A DNA stretch of 64,000 bases from Sporocytophaga sp. (lineage in GTDB: Bacteria; Bacteroidota; Bacteroidia; Cytophagales; Cytophagaceae): assembly GCF_017745095.1 (NCBI RefSeq), contig NZ_JAGHZZ010000018.1:1-64000 (forward strand), in the 5' to 3' direction. A model generated the notes under the pieces. It had not been told where the DNA came from. It ran no database searches and was given only the letters and a program-made list of their open reading frames with translations. Numbering within the stretch: position 1 is the first letter of the stretch; every line of letters begins with the position of its first letter. A program made the position numbers and the translations under genes. Below are positions 16,697 through 26,120 of this stretch, in pieces.

Positions 16697-18937
16697 ATGC
16701 AAACACCATATTCAACTAATCCTCAGTTTGAATTGGCAGTACAATTTGTCAATAATACTTCACAGAATATTTTTCTTACTGGAAAAGCCGGCACAGGGAA
16801 AACTACTTTTCTTAAATACATAAAGCAATATTCTCATAAGAAACTGGCAGTAGTCGCGCCGACTGGCATTGCAGCCATTAATGCAGGAGGTGTTACCTTA
16901 CATTCATTTTTTCAACTTCCTTTTGGTAACTTTTTACCACTAGAAAGTAACAATGAAATGCCTGAAGGTAATTTCTTTAACCGCCATATGCTTTTAAAAC
17001 AACTTCGGTTTGGGGGAATGAAAAGAAGGCTGTTTTTGGAGCTAGAGCTGCTTATCATTGATGAGGTTTCCATGCTTAGGAGTGATTTGCTGGATGCGAT
17101 AGATTTAATATTAAAACATGTTCGAAGACAGTTCAATTTACCATTCGGAGGAGTACAAATAGTCTTTATCGGAGATCTCTTGCAGTTACCTCCGGTGGTC
17201 AATGAGGAAGATTGGAAAACACTTAAACATTTTTATTCAAGTCCTTTCTTTTTTGATGCACAGGTTTTGAAAACAGCACCTCCGCAATATCTGGAGCTAA
17301 AGAAAATATATCGTCAGACCAATGACGTTTTTATCGGACTGCTAAACAGACTTAGAAATGATAAGGTTCTTCAGCAAGATCTGGATTTACTAAACAGTTA
17401 TTATCGTCCTGAATTCAAGCCACAGGTACAGGATGAATACATTACGCTTACAACTCATAACAGGAAAGCAGAAGAGATCAACCAGAAAGAACTGAACAAA
17501 CTGGAAGGTGCAGCGCATATCTTTAAAGCAGAAATCAAAGGAGACTTTAATGAAAAAACTGTAACTGCCGAAGTGGAGCTCTTGCTTAAAGAAGGTGCTC
17601 AGATCATGTTTATCAGGAATGATAAAGGAGAGAATAAGAAGTTTTACAATGGAAAATTAGGTGTTGTAAGTAAGCTGGAAAAAGATGCCGTGTATGTGCG
17701 CTTTACTGCTAATGAAGATGAATTCAAAGTAGAGAAAGAGACATGGAATAATGTTCGCTATAATTTCAACAAAGAAACAGATGCTATTGAAGAAGAGGTA
17801 TTAGGATCTTTTACACAATATCCACTAAGACTCGCCTGGGCCATTACCATTCATAAAAGCCAGGGATTAACCTTTTCAAAAGCAATAGTTGATGCCGGAG
17901 AATCATTTGCACCTGGACAAGTTTATGTAGCGCTGAGCCGCCTAACTTCTCTGGATGGATTGGTTCTTTATTCAAAAATAAGATTAGATTCTATAAATAC
18001 TGACCAGCATGCGCTGGAGTTTGCCCTGCTGGAGAGGGATGATATAAGTCTTCATGAGGATCTTAAAGAAGGTGAGAAGCAATATGTTCATGCCAAACTT
18101 CTTGAAGTGTTTAATTTTGCTTCACTTTCCGATGTTATGGAGCAGTTCCACACAAGCATGTTTGATAGAAGATTGACTTTTCTGGATGAAGCCACTGAAC
18201 TAGCAAAAGGTCTTTTGGAAAAGGCAAAAGCTATGGAAATTATTGCCGAGAAATTTGTAAGGCAAATGGAACAGCTCTTGAAGACAGCATCTGATAATAA
18301 ATATGGAAACTTACGGGAAAGGGTAGATGCTGCAGGAAAATATTTTTTAGATACTATAAAGAAGGAGCTTTTCACACCTGTTGAACAACATTATGATAAT
18401 GTGAAAAATCTGAAGAAGGTAAAGCAGTACTTGCAGGATCTTAACGAAGTATCCGATTTGATTAAAAGAAAGAAATATCAGCTGGAACAAGCTATGCAGT
18501 TAACCGTAGGTTTGGCTACTGGATCAGATCCTGGTAATTTGTTACGAGGAATACAACTATCAGGGAAAAATAGAATGGAAACGGAGAAGGAAGAGACGGT
18601 GAAGCAATTGCCCAAAGTGAAAGCCAAAAAAGGAGATACACAAAGGTTGAGTCTTGAGTTATTCAAGCAAGGCAGTTCAATAGAGAAAATAGCAGAAGAA
18701 AGAGGTCTTAATCCAGGCACTATTGAAGGTCACCTTGTTTCTTTTATTCTTACTGGTGAGGTAGCAGTAGAGGAAATTGTAAAGGAAGATAAGCTGAAAG
18801 TTATTGTAGCTGTAATAGAGGAAATGGGAGATATGCGGACTTCTGTATATAAAGACAGACTTGGCGAAAATTATAGTTATGGCGAAATAAATGCAGTTAT
18901 GAATTGGAGATACAAAGTGGCAGCAGGAATTAATTAG
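16697..18937 (+). CDS. PIF1-like superfamily 1 DNA helicase with a C-terminal helix-turn-helix
   Basis: A 746-residue ATPase with Walker A GKAGTGKTT (residues 29-37), an APTGIAAINAGG motif Ia, Walker B LLIIDEVSML (about 115-124), GDLLQLPPV (motif III), and a C-terminal helicase lobe with HKSQGLTF and YVALSRL. This set is characteristic of the PIF1/RecD-like group that unwinds 5'-to-3' and resolves G-quadruplexes or stalled forks. A predicted helical linker (about 480-620) leads to a winged/HTH_40-type helix-turn-helix (about 645-690, SLELFKQGSSIEKIAEERGL), also known from the end of RecQ-type helicases. This longer form is common in Bacteroidota. It stands alone between two terminators. Confidence 0.9.
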   Translation: MQTPYSTNPQFELAVQFVNNTSQNIFLTGKAGTGKTTFLKYIKQYSHKKLAVVAPTGIAAINAGGVTLHSFFQLPFGNFLPLESNNEMPEGNFFNRHMLLKQLRFGGMKRRLFLELELLIIDEVSMLRSDLLDAIDLILKHVRRQFNLPFGGVQIVFIGDLLQLPPVVNEEDWKTLKHFYSSPFFFDAQVLKTAPPQYLELKKIYRQTNDVFIGLLNRLRNDKVLQQDLDLLNSYYRPEFKPQVQDEYITLTTHNRKAEEINQKELNKLEGAAHIFKAEIKGDFNEKTVTAEVELLLKEGAQIMFIRNDKGENKKFYNGKLGVVSKLEKDAVYVRFTANEDEFKVEKETWNNVRYNFNKETDAIEEEVLGSFTQYPLRLAWAITIHKSQGLTFSKAIVDAGESFAPGQVYVALSRLTSLDGLVLYSKIRLDSINTDQHALEFALLERDDISLHEDLKEGEKQYVHAKLLEVFNFASLSDVMEQFHTSMFDRRLTFLDEATELAKGLLEKAKAMEIIAEKFVRQMEQLLKTASDNKYGNLRERVDAAGKYFLDTIKKELFTPVEQHYDNVKNLKKVKQYLQDLNEVSDLIKRKKYQLEQAMQLTVGLATGSDPGNLLRGIQLSGKNRMETEKEETVKQLPKVKAKKGDTQRLSLELFKQGSSIEKIAEERGLNPGTIEGHLVSFILTGEVAVEEIVKEDKLKVIVAVIEEMGDMRTSVYKDRLGENYSYGEINAVMNWRYKVAAGIN

Positions 18938-19071
18938 GATTCATTAAGAGCTATAGAACTCTAAGTCCAATTTGTGGTTCTTATATCTGAGATTTACTTC
19001 GAAAAATTTTTCTGACTGCAATAAATTTTTTAGATCTTTTTGTCAGAAGAAAATCAATAGATAATAAAAGT

Positions 19072-19108
19072 AAATACCCGGAAGTAATCTCTCCCGGGTA
19101 TTTTTGTT
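19072..19108. terminator. Bidirectional terminator between convergent genes
   Basis: The 10-bp stem AAATACCCGG / CCGGGTATTT is A-rich on one side and T-rich on the other, so it can stop both the helicase transcript and the convergent minus-strand gene whose stop lies 10 bp away. Confidence 0.8.
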
Positions 19109-19111
19109 AAG

Positions 19112-22100
19112 CTATTTCTGTATTGTTGCTCTTATTATGGTTCCGCTTTCAGTAGTTATTTCCAACATATAAATTCCAGTCTTTAACACTGGTGGTACAA
19201 TCCTGAATGTATCTGTATTAGTCTTTTGAACTTCTGCATAATATTTGAATCCCAATGTTGAAATTAATACAGCTTCAGTTACAATTTCTTCTTCATTAAT
19301 AAATTTTATTTTCAACTCATTATCAAATGGGTTAGGGTAAATTAAATATTGTTGACTGGATTCAATGGCACTTGCTGTTGATGTAACTGTGAAGAAAATA
19401 GTCAAAGTGTCAAGTAATGTTCCCTGAGCATTGGATTGAGAATAGGCATAACCTTTCAACTTATGTGCCCCTAGCGGAGGTGTCCATGAGTTATAATTTC
19501 CATTATTGTCTCCAGTCATGGCGTATGGTGGAGTGTTTTCAATTCTTCCGCTTACACCATCCAGTTCAAATTTAATACATCCGATTCCGGTAGGTGATGT
19601 ATTGGCTCTTATATTCAGGTTGCTGCCTGTGACATTTCTATTGATGATACTGTTGTTAGGTATGGGGTCAAATCCGGAAACAGGAAGTTCTGTATTCGCA
19701 TTGATAAGTGTGAAGCTTTGCAGGTAATCTGGACCAGATGTTACTGTAATCTGAACGGAATCCTGTTGATAAGCAGTTGAATCATCATAAGCTTTTATTT
19801 TTATATTATGCGTTCCAGTTTGAAGATTCTGAATGGGAAAAGAATAGGAGGGTATAGAGTCTTTTCCTAATAATAAGTTGTCAATATAAAATTCCACAAA
19901 TTTAATTATTCCATCAGAATCACTGGCTGTTGCAGTTACTGTAATGCTTGATCCTATACTAAAGTTGGATAAGTTTGCAGGAGAAGTAATATGTGCAACT
20001 GGCAACTGATTTGCTTTTTTGATCACCTTTACAAGTACTGAGTCTGTTGCAAATGCCAATGAATCATCATAAGCTTTTGCAATGAAGTGATAGGTGCCTT
20101 GTGGAAGGTTGTTAACGTTGATGACATATGATTCTGTGCTATCTGTGCCAATAAGCAAGTTGTTCTGAAAAAACTCTACACGTTTAATGTATCCATCATT
20201 GTCTACTGCTAAAGCGTTGATTGAAAAGCTGGTTCCATAAATAATTTCTGAGTTGTCTGCCGGCGAGGTAATCGTTATAACAGGTATTTGGTTTGGATGT
20301 TGAATTACATTAAAGTAAACAGAATCGATACTGTATGCACTTGAATCATCATATGCGATAGCTTTTAATATATAATTTCCATTATTAAGACCGGAAAGGT
20401 TAGTATTGAAAGGATATATACTATCTGTAAAAAATAAATTGTTATTAAGAATAAAACTGATTTTTTTAATAAAACCATCCTGATCTTCTGCGGATGCATT
20501 TATATTGATAGTACTACCATGGGTGAATGACGAGCTGTCTTCAGGGGAAATTATTGATATCTGAGGCAACTTGTTAGGGAGATCTTTTATAGTAATAATC
20601 ACCGAATCTGAAGCTGATGCAAATGCATTATCAGTTGCTTTTACCTTGATGCTGTGTGTGCCAGGCGTTAATCCTGTAGTGGAATAAGTATAAGGAGAAG
20701 TCTGGTCTGTAAATATTGGTGTGCCATCCAGAAAAAAGTCCACTTTGGATATTGTTCCGTTAGCATCGATTGCATTGGCAATTATATTAATTACCTCTGT
20801 GCTTCCGTAAGTTTGATTGGAGGCTGGACTCGTCAAACTAACTGTCGGAGGAATGTTTGTATCTTCATCTGAAAAGATGAAGAATGCCCAATCATTATTG
20901 TTGGGAGAGGTAAGGGTTTGATTGACTAATGATGTAGATTGATTTGTGAATTCTCCTGTGACAGGATTGTAAATTCTATATTTCCAGTTTCCTGAAGGGA
21001 TACTCACTGTCGCAGAGCCTCCTTTGCTGAGATAGGCGACATATTTTTTTTCTGTATTGCTTCCCAATAACCAGTTAGAAGTGCTGTTGGAAATATATTG
21101 GTCCATTGGCTCCATGAATTGAAATGGAAGAAAGTTGTTAAACAAATTAAGTGCATATCTTCCATAATCCCAGAATTTGTCCCTGCTTCTGAAATCTTCG
21201 CAATCTAAATCATCAATGGCTCGAGAGTTGTCATAACCGAAATACCAGTCATTTCCACCACCGCCACCTGTAAGGTTTCCCCATAAAACATTTTTTCTTA
21301 ATGTTGCCTGGTTATTTACTGCAGGGCTATCCGGATTTAATCCTCCGTTCACTTCATCATGTTCTATAACCCATTTATATCCCGCCTGTGCGGATAGGTT
21401 TCTCCATTTTATTGGAAGGCTATGACCAACAGTATTTGGTTGTTGAAGGGATGTTCCGTCAAAATTTATATCTCCTAGCAAAGGTATATATAATTGATCC
21501 GGTGAAGTTGAATTAGCTTTTGTATGTACTTTAACAGGGTGTTTATATGGATCGTTTTTTTTGAAGAAAGCGGCATCTGCTTTTAATTGGGCTGTACTCC
21601 TGTTAGTTTCTTCTCCAAGATTCCATAATACCGCATTGTGATGTGAAAACCTTGCAATCATCTCTCTATAGTATATTATGCGCTCAATTCCAAGATTTCC
21701 GTTGTTGAGCATTCGATCATTTTCAGCTTCTTGGAAAACAAGTTGCAAAGCGATTCCTTTTTTTTCCATATGAGAAAATACAATCTCCCACTGATCGAGC
21801 TTGCTCACATCATAGCGTTTTGTTTCTGTGTATGTTGTCCATGGATAAACTTCACGTCCATCGCCGTTTACATTCATTAAGAGAAAGTAAAATTCATTGA
21901 TGTCTTTTGATGACAAATAGTTGATAGCTCCTATGATTCCTTTTCCTAAACCATTTTTCCATGTAGTATCGCCCGCATTCCAATCAGAAATATGAGGCGT
22001 GTAATGATGAAGACCATCAGGAAGGTTGTTAACTGTGCCACCAGTATGATCCTGGGTATTGTCAAATTCCCAGTAGGCTAGAAAGTTTTCAGGACTTCCT

Positions 22101-22639
22101 GTTCCGTTTTTAAGAAAATATGTACTAGTTCCTTTAAATTTATAATAATGCTCATTATGATGTTCAAGCCATCCTTTACTTCTGAGATCTTTTCCGCTTT
22201 TGTCAGATGCTGATACAGAAAAAGATCCTGTTGTTCCGTCTATAGTGGCGATGGAAGTTCCTTCAAGGGAATCAGAAGAAGCTGCGATATTTGTGCCGTG
22301 TCTGAATGAAGTTTTGTAATTCCATATACCGGTAGTAGGGGGATTGAAATTTACTCTCCATTTATTGCCAGTACTGTCAGAAGTATTGTGTGAATTACCT
22401 TCTGCTGTATAATATCCTGGAACGATATAGGTATGATTTCCTGAAGTGAAATATACGTTTAATCTATAATCGCTAAAGGGATTGATAACATCTTTTTCAG
22501 CAGTTGAAGGTCCTGTAAAAGTCAAACTTACTTTATGCCATTGTTTCAATTCTCCTGTAATAGAAGGCTGAGATAGTAAGATTAAAGGACAAATGAAAAG
22601 ATATAGGAATGTTGTTGATTTAGTAAATATATAATTCAT
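19112..22639 (-). CDS. Large secreted putative glycoside hydrolase (DUF5060 type) with Ig-like modules and a type A T9SS tail
   Basis: A 1175-residue exported protein. It has a signal peptide (1-23), a DUF5060-like beta domain (about 27-115) and a TIM-barrel-like catalytic region (about 120-540) containing VLWNLGEETN and a later EHDEVNGG; both are candidate carboxylate positions. A collagenase-type putative collagen-binding beta domain follows (about 545-600, SIPSGNWKYRIYNPVTGEF). Four similar Ig-like domains come next (about 595-970, each with ITSPAD..., A.A.D.DG.I..VEFF and T.SY). Then a further beta-sandwich module (about 970-1085) and a type A sorting domain (YPNPFDNEL) close the protein. 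DUF5060 proteins are found in polysaccharide utilisation and several relatives are glycosidases, but the substrate here is unknown. It stands alone. Confidence 0.75.
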   Translation of the reverse strand: MNYIFTKSTTFLYLFICPLILLSQPSITGELKQWHKVSLTFTGPSTAEKDVINPFSDYRLNVYFTSGNHTYIVPGYYTAEGNSHNTSDSTGNKWRVNFNPPTTGIWNYKTSFRHGTNIAASSDSLEGTSIATIDGTTGSFSVSASDKSGKDLRSKGWLEHHNEHYYKFKGTSTYFLKNGTGSPENFLAYWEFDNTQDHTGGTVNNLPDGLHHYTPHISDWNAGDTTWKNGLGKGIIGAINYLSSKDINEFYFLLMNVNGDGREVYPWTTYTETKRYDVSKLDQWEIVFSHMEKKGIALQLVFQEAENDRMLNNGNLGIERIIYYREMIARFSHHNAVLWNLGEETNRSTAQLKADAAFFKKNDPYKHPVKVHTKANSTSPDQLYIPLLGDINFDGTSLQQPNTVGHSLPIKWRNLSAQAGYKWVIEHDEVNGGLNPDSPAVNNQATLRKNVLWGNLTGGGGGNDWYFGYDNSRAIDDLDCEDFRSRDKFWDYGRYALNLFNNFLPFQFMEPMDQYISNSTSNWLLGSNTEKKYVAYLSKGGSATVSIPSGNWKYRIYNPVTGEFTNQSTSLVNQTLTSPNNNDWAFFIFSDEDTNIPPTVSLTSPASNQTYGSTEVINIIANAIDANGTISKVDFFLDGTPIFTDQTSPYTYSTTGLTPGTHSIKVKATDNAFASASDSVIITIKDLPNKLPQISIISPEDSSSFTHGSTININASAEDQDGFIKKISFILNNNLFFTDSIYPFNTNLSGLNNGNYILKAIAYDDSSAYSIDSVYFNVIQHPNQIPVITITSPADNSEIIYGTSFSINALAVDNDGYIKRVEFFQNNLLIGTDSTESYVINVNNLPQGTYHFIAKAYDDSLAFATDSVLVKVIKKANQLPVAHITSPANLSNFSIGSSITVTATASDSDGIIKFVEFYIDNLLLGKDSIPSYSFPIQNLQTGTHNIKIKAYDDSTAYQQDSVQITVTSGPDYLQSFTLINANTELPVSGFDPIPNNSIINRNVTGSNLNIRANTSPTGIGCIKFELDGVSGRIENTPPYAMTGDNNGNYNSWTPPLGAHKLKGYAYSQSNAQGTLLDTLTIFFTVTSTASAIESSQQYLIYPNPFDNELKIKFINEEEIVTEAVLISTLGFKYYAEVQKTNTDTFRIVPPVLKTGIYMLEITTESGTIIRATIQK

Positions 22640-22804
22640 GGATCGGTAAGATTACTAGTGTGTAACCATCATTTTTTTAGGAATGTTTTTGGTAGGGAAA
22701 GGCATTTTATGTCACCATTGCTTCATTATAACTTTAAACAAACGGAAAACGAGGGTCGTTATACTTTTGAAAAGCCTGTAAATCCTGTGTTTTATCGAAA
22801 TACT

Positions 22805-23716
22805 ATGAAAACTAATAACAATATATTATTGCTAATAATAATTTTATTTTTGTCAAGTGTGTCTTATTCTTTTGGAGGAGATGAATTACCGGAAAATAAA
22901 AAGAAGAATAAAATAAAGAATAATAAAGAGAATGCCCCGGTTGGGTTAACATATAAATCCGGTTTTAAAGGGAAGGATGATGGATTTCATGATTATTTTC
23001 TTACAGTTCAGCTTGGAGGTTTCTGGGCTTATAATAATGCTTCTATCAAGCTTAATTCTCCAGAACTTGAAGGTACAGATATTGATCTTGAAAGGGATTT
23101 TGATTTAAGTAATAATAAATTTTTCCCAAGAGCTGACGTGATCTTCAGAATAGGAAAACGTCATCAAATAGCGGCCTCATTTTTTAACCTTTCAAGAAAA
23201 AATTCTTTGGTTCTTGATAGGACTGTATCCTTCGGTGATACTACGTTCTATGTAAATTCTGGACTTGATGCTAAATTCAGACTAACTTCTTATGGATTAG
23301 ATTATAGATTTTCTATTATTAAAACTCCACTATGGGAAGCAGGTGTTTTGCTTGGAGCTAAAGCGTTTAATGTATATGCTAGAGCTGAAGCACATTTGAA
23401 TGGCTATAGTTATGGGGTTACTAAACAATACTGGGCTCCTGTTCCTCTTCCTGGTGTGCATGTTTTGGTTAATCTTGGTAAGCATGTTGTGCTGAGAGGT
23501 ATAGGAGATTATTTTCAACTTAACGTAAATGATTGGAATTTTAAAGTATGGGAAGTCAGACCTGGAATTGAGATCTATCCAATCGAAAATTTAGGTCTTT
23601 CATTCTACTATCATTACCTCGTGGCCAATGTCAACAATGTTCCTGAAGAGGATATAAACGGTTATTTTAAATATAAAATCAGTGCTGTTACCGGTCAGGT
23701 TGCTTTGAGATTCTAG
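22805..23716 (+). CDS. Outer-membrane beta-barrel protein
   Basis: A 303-residue protein. The start is set at MKTNNNILLLIII because this opens a clean signal peptide ending near SYSFGG; the frame is open further upstream to 22658 but that leader is not membrane-like. A basic linker (about 26-45, rich in Lys and Asn) is followed by alternating amphipathic strands (YFLTVQLGGFWAYNNASI, FFPRADVIFRIGKRHQIAAS, FRLTSYGLDYRFSI) and a final strand ending VALRF, typical of a BAM substrate. The family is not recognised. It precedes the DUF4136 gene by 142 bp; a similar OMP-DUF4136 pairing recurs near 44 kb. Confidence 0.65.
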   Translation: MKTNNNILLLIIILFLSSVSYSFGGDELPENKKKNKIKNNKENAPVGLTYKSGFKGKDDGFHDYFLTVQLGGFWAYNNASIKLNSPELEGTDIDLERDFDLSNNKFFPRADVIFRIGKRHQIAASFFNLSRKNSLVLDRTVSFGDTTFYVNSGLDAKFRLTSYGLDYRFSIIKTPLWEAGVLLGAKAFNVYARAEAHLNGYSYGVTKQYWAPVPLPGVHVLVNLGKHVVLRGIGDYFQLNVNDWNFKVWEVRPGIEIYPIENLGLSFYYHYLVANVNNVPEEDINGYFKYKISAVTGQVALRF

Positions 23717-23858
23717 TCTTATTCCAATGATATCATTTGATATTGAGCTGTTAAGTTGAATAAGTGCAAACTAGATTTGTTTTGTTAAAATTGTTTGCAT
23801 AACGATTTCAAATTATTGACAGTTTTCAAAATGAGCAGGAGCTCTAAAAATGATAAAT

Positions 23859-24422
23859 ATGAAGAAGGTCAATATATTTAATAAAGTATCTTTGATGTTT
23901 GGAATGCTGTTTGTTTGTGTAGCAAGCGTATTCGCTCAAGTTTCGTCAGATAAGGATCCGAATGCTGATTTCAGTCAGTTTAAAACCTTTGGATTTAAAC
24001 CCGGAACGGTTATAAATCAGGGAAAGACTGAAACGAATAATACCATTATGGATAACAGGGTTGATAACGCAGTTACTTCTGAGTTAACAGCAAAAGGATT
24101 AAGAAGAGATGATAATAATCCTGATCTTGTAATTTCTTATACAGCAGGAGCTCAGAAGAAAACCGAACTTGAAGATGCTGGTCCTGGTTTTGCAGGTCCA
24201 GGTATATATGTAGCCGATGGATGGTGGGCAGATTCGTATAATGATTTCTGGACAAATACCTATAATGAAGGAACTTTAATGATCGATGTAAAAGATGCCC
24301 AAACAGATGATCTGGTTTACAGGGTATATGGCGCAGGCGAGGTTAAGAATAAATCCAAAAAACAGGATAAAGAAGTAAATAGAGTTGTTCAGAAGGGATT
24401 TAAAGATTTCCCTCAGAAATAA
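23859..24422 (+). CDS. DUF4136 family exported protein
   Basis: A 187-residue protein with a signal peptide (MKKVNIFNKVSLMFGM...SVFAQ). A Met three codons upstream is equally possible. The mature part shows the DUF4136 pattern: ADFSQFKTFGF near the N-terminus, a helix with VDNAVTSELTAKGLRR, DLVISYTAG, and the C-terminal half with GTLMIDVKDAQTDDLVYRVYGAGEV. DUF4136 proteins are periplasmic or lipidated, and their function is unknown. This copy lacks a lipobox, whereas the paralogue near 44 kb has one. A TAGATTTG element about 85 bp upstream resembles the Bacteroidota -7 promoter box (TAnnTTTG), but I could not find a well-spaced -33 partner. Confidence 0.75.
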   Translation: MKKVNIFNKVSLMFGMLFVCVASVFAQVSSDKDPNADFSQFKTFGFKPGTVINQGKTETNNTIMDNRVDNAVTSELTAKGLRRDDNNPDLVISYTAGAQKKTELEDAGPGFAGPGIYVADGWWADSYNDFWTNTYNEGTLMIDVKDAQTDDLVYRVYGAGEVKNKSKKQDKEVNRVVQKGFKDFPQK

Positions 24423-24445
24423 CCCTCATTGATTGAATAACGAAA

Positions 24446-24476
24446 GCAGGTTGCAGAGATGCAGCCTGTTTTTGTT
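24446..24476 (+). terminator. Probable terminator after the DUF4136 gene
   Basis: The stem GCAGGTTGCA / TGCAGCCTGT contains G-T wobbles, has a 4-nt loop and is followed by a T-rich stretch. It suggests that the decarboxylase gene 75 bp further on has its own promoter. Confidence 0.65.
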
Positions 24477-24550
24477 TAAGAGGGGACTCCCTTACAGAGA
24501 ACAATTTAATGTTGAACAGTCTTATTTTTAAAGGGAAGAATTTGAATATT

Positions 24551-25945
24551 ATGGCTTTATATCAAAAGGATGATCATCGCAGTAACTTGTTGGATGATAT
24601 TTATGCATCTCCTGATCTTGGCGTATCTATGCCAAAGTATCGGATACCTGATGAAGAACATGATCCAAGGATTGCATATGCTGCGGTGCACGATGAATTG
24701 ATGCTTGACGGTAATTCAAGGCAAAATCTGGCTACTTTCTGTCAGACATATCTTGACCCTGAAATACATAAGTTAATGGATGAATCGGTAGATAAGAACA
24801 TGATTGATAAGGATGAGTATCCTCAGACTGCAGAAATTGAATCCCGTTGTGTGGCTATGATTGCAGATTTATGGAACTCCCCGGATGCAGCGAACACGAT
24901 AGGATGTTCAACTACCGGATCCAGTGAGGCTGCCATGTTAGGCGGGCTCGCTATGAAATGGAAATGGAGAGCAAAAAGACAAGCTCAGGGCAAGCCCGCC
25001 GATAAGCCTAATCTTATCTGTGGACCTGTTCAGGTTTGTTGGCATAAGTTTGCACGTTATTTCGATGTGGAACTTAGGGAGATACCGATGGAGCATGGAA
25101 GATTATTAATGTCTCCGGAAGAAGTACTTAAAAGATGCGATGAAAACACAATAGGTGTTGTGCCTACATTAGGTGTGACCTTTACACTGCAGTTTGAAGA
25201 TGTTAAAGGTGTTAGTGAAGCTTTGGACCAGTTACAGAATGATACAGGATTGGATATTCCGATACACGTCGACGCAGCAAGCGGGGGATTTGTAGCTCCA
25301 TTCCTCTATGAGGAGTTGTTATGGGATTTCAGATTGCCGAGAGTAAAATCAATCAATGCTTCCGGACATAAGCATGGTTTATCTCCTTTGGGAGTCGGAT
25401 GGGTAGTTTGGAGAGAAAAACAGGACCTTCCGGAAGAGTTGATATTTAATGTTAATTATCTCGGTGGTAATATGCCTACATTTGCATTAAACTTCAGCAG
25501 GCCAGGTGGACAGATCATTGCTCAGTATTATAATTTTCTAAGGCTGGGGAGAGATGGTTATAGGAGAATCCATCAATCATGTATAGACACAGGAATCTAC
25601 CTTGCTGAAGAAATAGCAAAGTCTGGTCTTGTGGAAATGATCTATGATGGAAGAGGAGGTTTGCCAGGATGTTGTTATAAGCTAAAGGAAGGGTTGGATA
25701 CCAATTATACTTTGTATGATCTTTCTGACAGGCTTAGAGCAAGGGGATGGCAGATAGCGTCCTATTCTCTTCCTTCCAATGCTCAGGATATAGTGATTCA
25801 GAGAATTCTGGTGAGACACGGTTTTACTCATGATCTTGCAAATCTTCTACTGGACGATATGAATCGATCAGTAGAATTTTTCAAGGAACACCCTATTGTA
25901 AAACCTATGACGAGGGATGAAGCAGGAGGATTTAATCACTCTTAA
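24551..25945 (+). CDS. gadB: Glutamate decarboxylase
   Basis: PLP-dependent L-glutamate decarboxylase: glutamate plus a proton gives GABA and carbon dioxide. From [11 protein letters not shown] the product has 464 residues, close to the 466 of E. coli GadB; an upstream Met at 24509 adds a leader with no counterpart. Seen directly: [15 protein letters not shown] (phosphate-binding region), [13 protein letters not shown], and [14 protein letters not shown] with the Schiff-base lysine at residue 274. The C-terminus ends FNHS, so a penultimate His is present like His465 of E. coli GadB, which shuts the active site at neutral pH. A putative antiporter follows 175 bp downstream behind a terminator, and two glutaminases lie within 9 kb. 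The enzyme is cytoplasmic. Confidence 0.95.
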   Translation: MALYQKDDHRSNLLDDIYASPDLGVSMPKYRIPDEEHDPRIAYAAVHDELMLDGNSRQNLATFCQTYLDPEIHKLMDESVDKNMIDKDEYPQTAEIESRCVAMIADLWNSPDAANTIGCSTTGSSEAAMLGGLAMKWKWRAKRQAQGKPADKPNLICGPVQVCWHKFARYFDVELREIPMEHGRLLMSPEEVLKRCDENTIGVVPTLGVTFTLQFEDVKGVSEALDQLQNDTGLDIPIHVDAASGGFVAPFLYEELLWDFRLPRVKSINASGHKHGLSPLGVGWVVWREKQDLPEELIFNVNYLGGNMPTFALNFSRPGGQIIAQYYNFLRLGRDGYRRIHQSCIDTGIYLAEEIAKSGLVEMIYDGRGGLPGCCYKLKEGLDTNYTLYDLSDRLRARGWQIASYSLPSNAQDIVIQRILVRHGFTHDLANLLLDDMNRSVEFFKEHPIVKPMTRDEAGGFNHS

Positions 25946-25960
25946 GCTGAAAAATCGTAG

Positions 25961-26002
25961 CATTCGTTCTGTAATTTTGCAGAACGAATGTTTTTATTTT
26001 TT
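25961..26002 (+). terminator. Strong terminator between gadB and gadC
   Basis: A perfect 11-bp stem CATTCGTTCTG / CAGAACGAATG with an 8-nt loop is followed by a long T-rich tract. The antiporter gene 120 bp downstream therefore probably has its own promoter, or depends on partial read-through. Confidence 0.85.
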
Positions 26003-26120
26003 TGTGAGTTTTCCTGTTTAAACTTTTTTTTATTTGACTTGTTGATAAAGCGGTTGCAGTAAATTAAGCCTTTATAGAAAATGTGGAGGCTCACATTCTT
26101 TCACTTTATAGCAAGATCAT

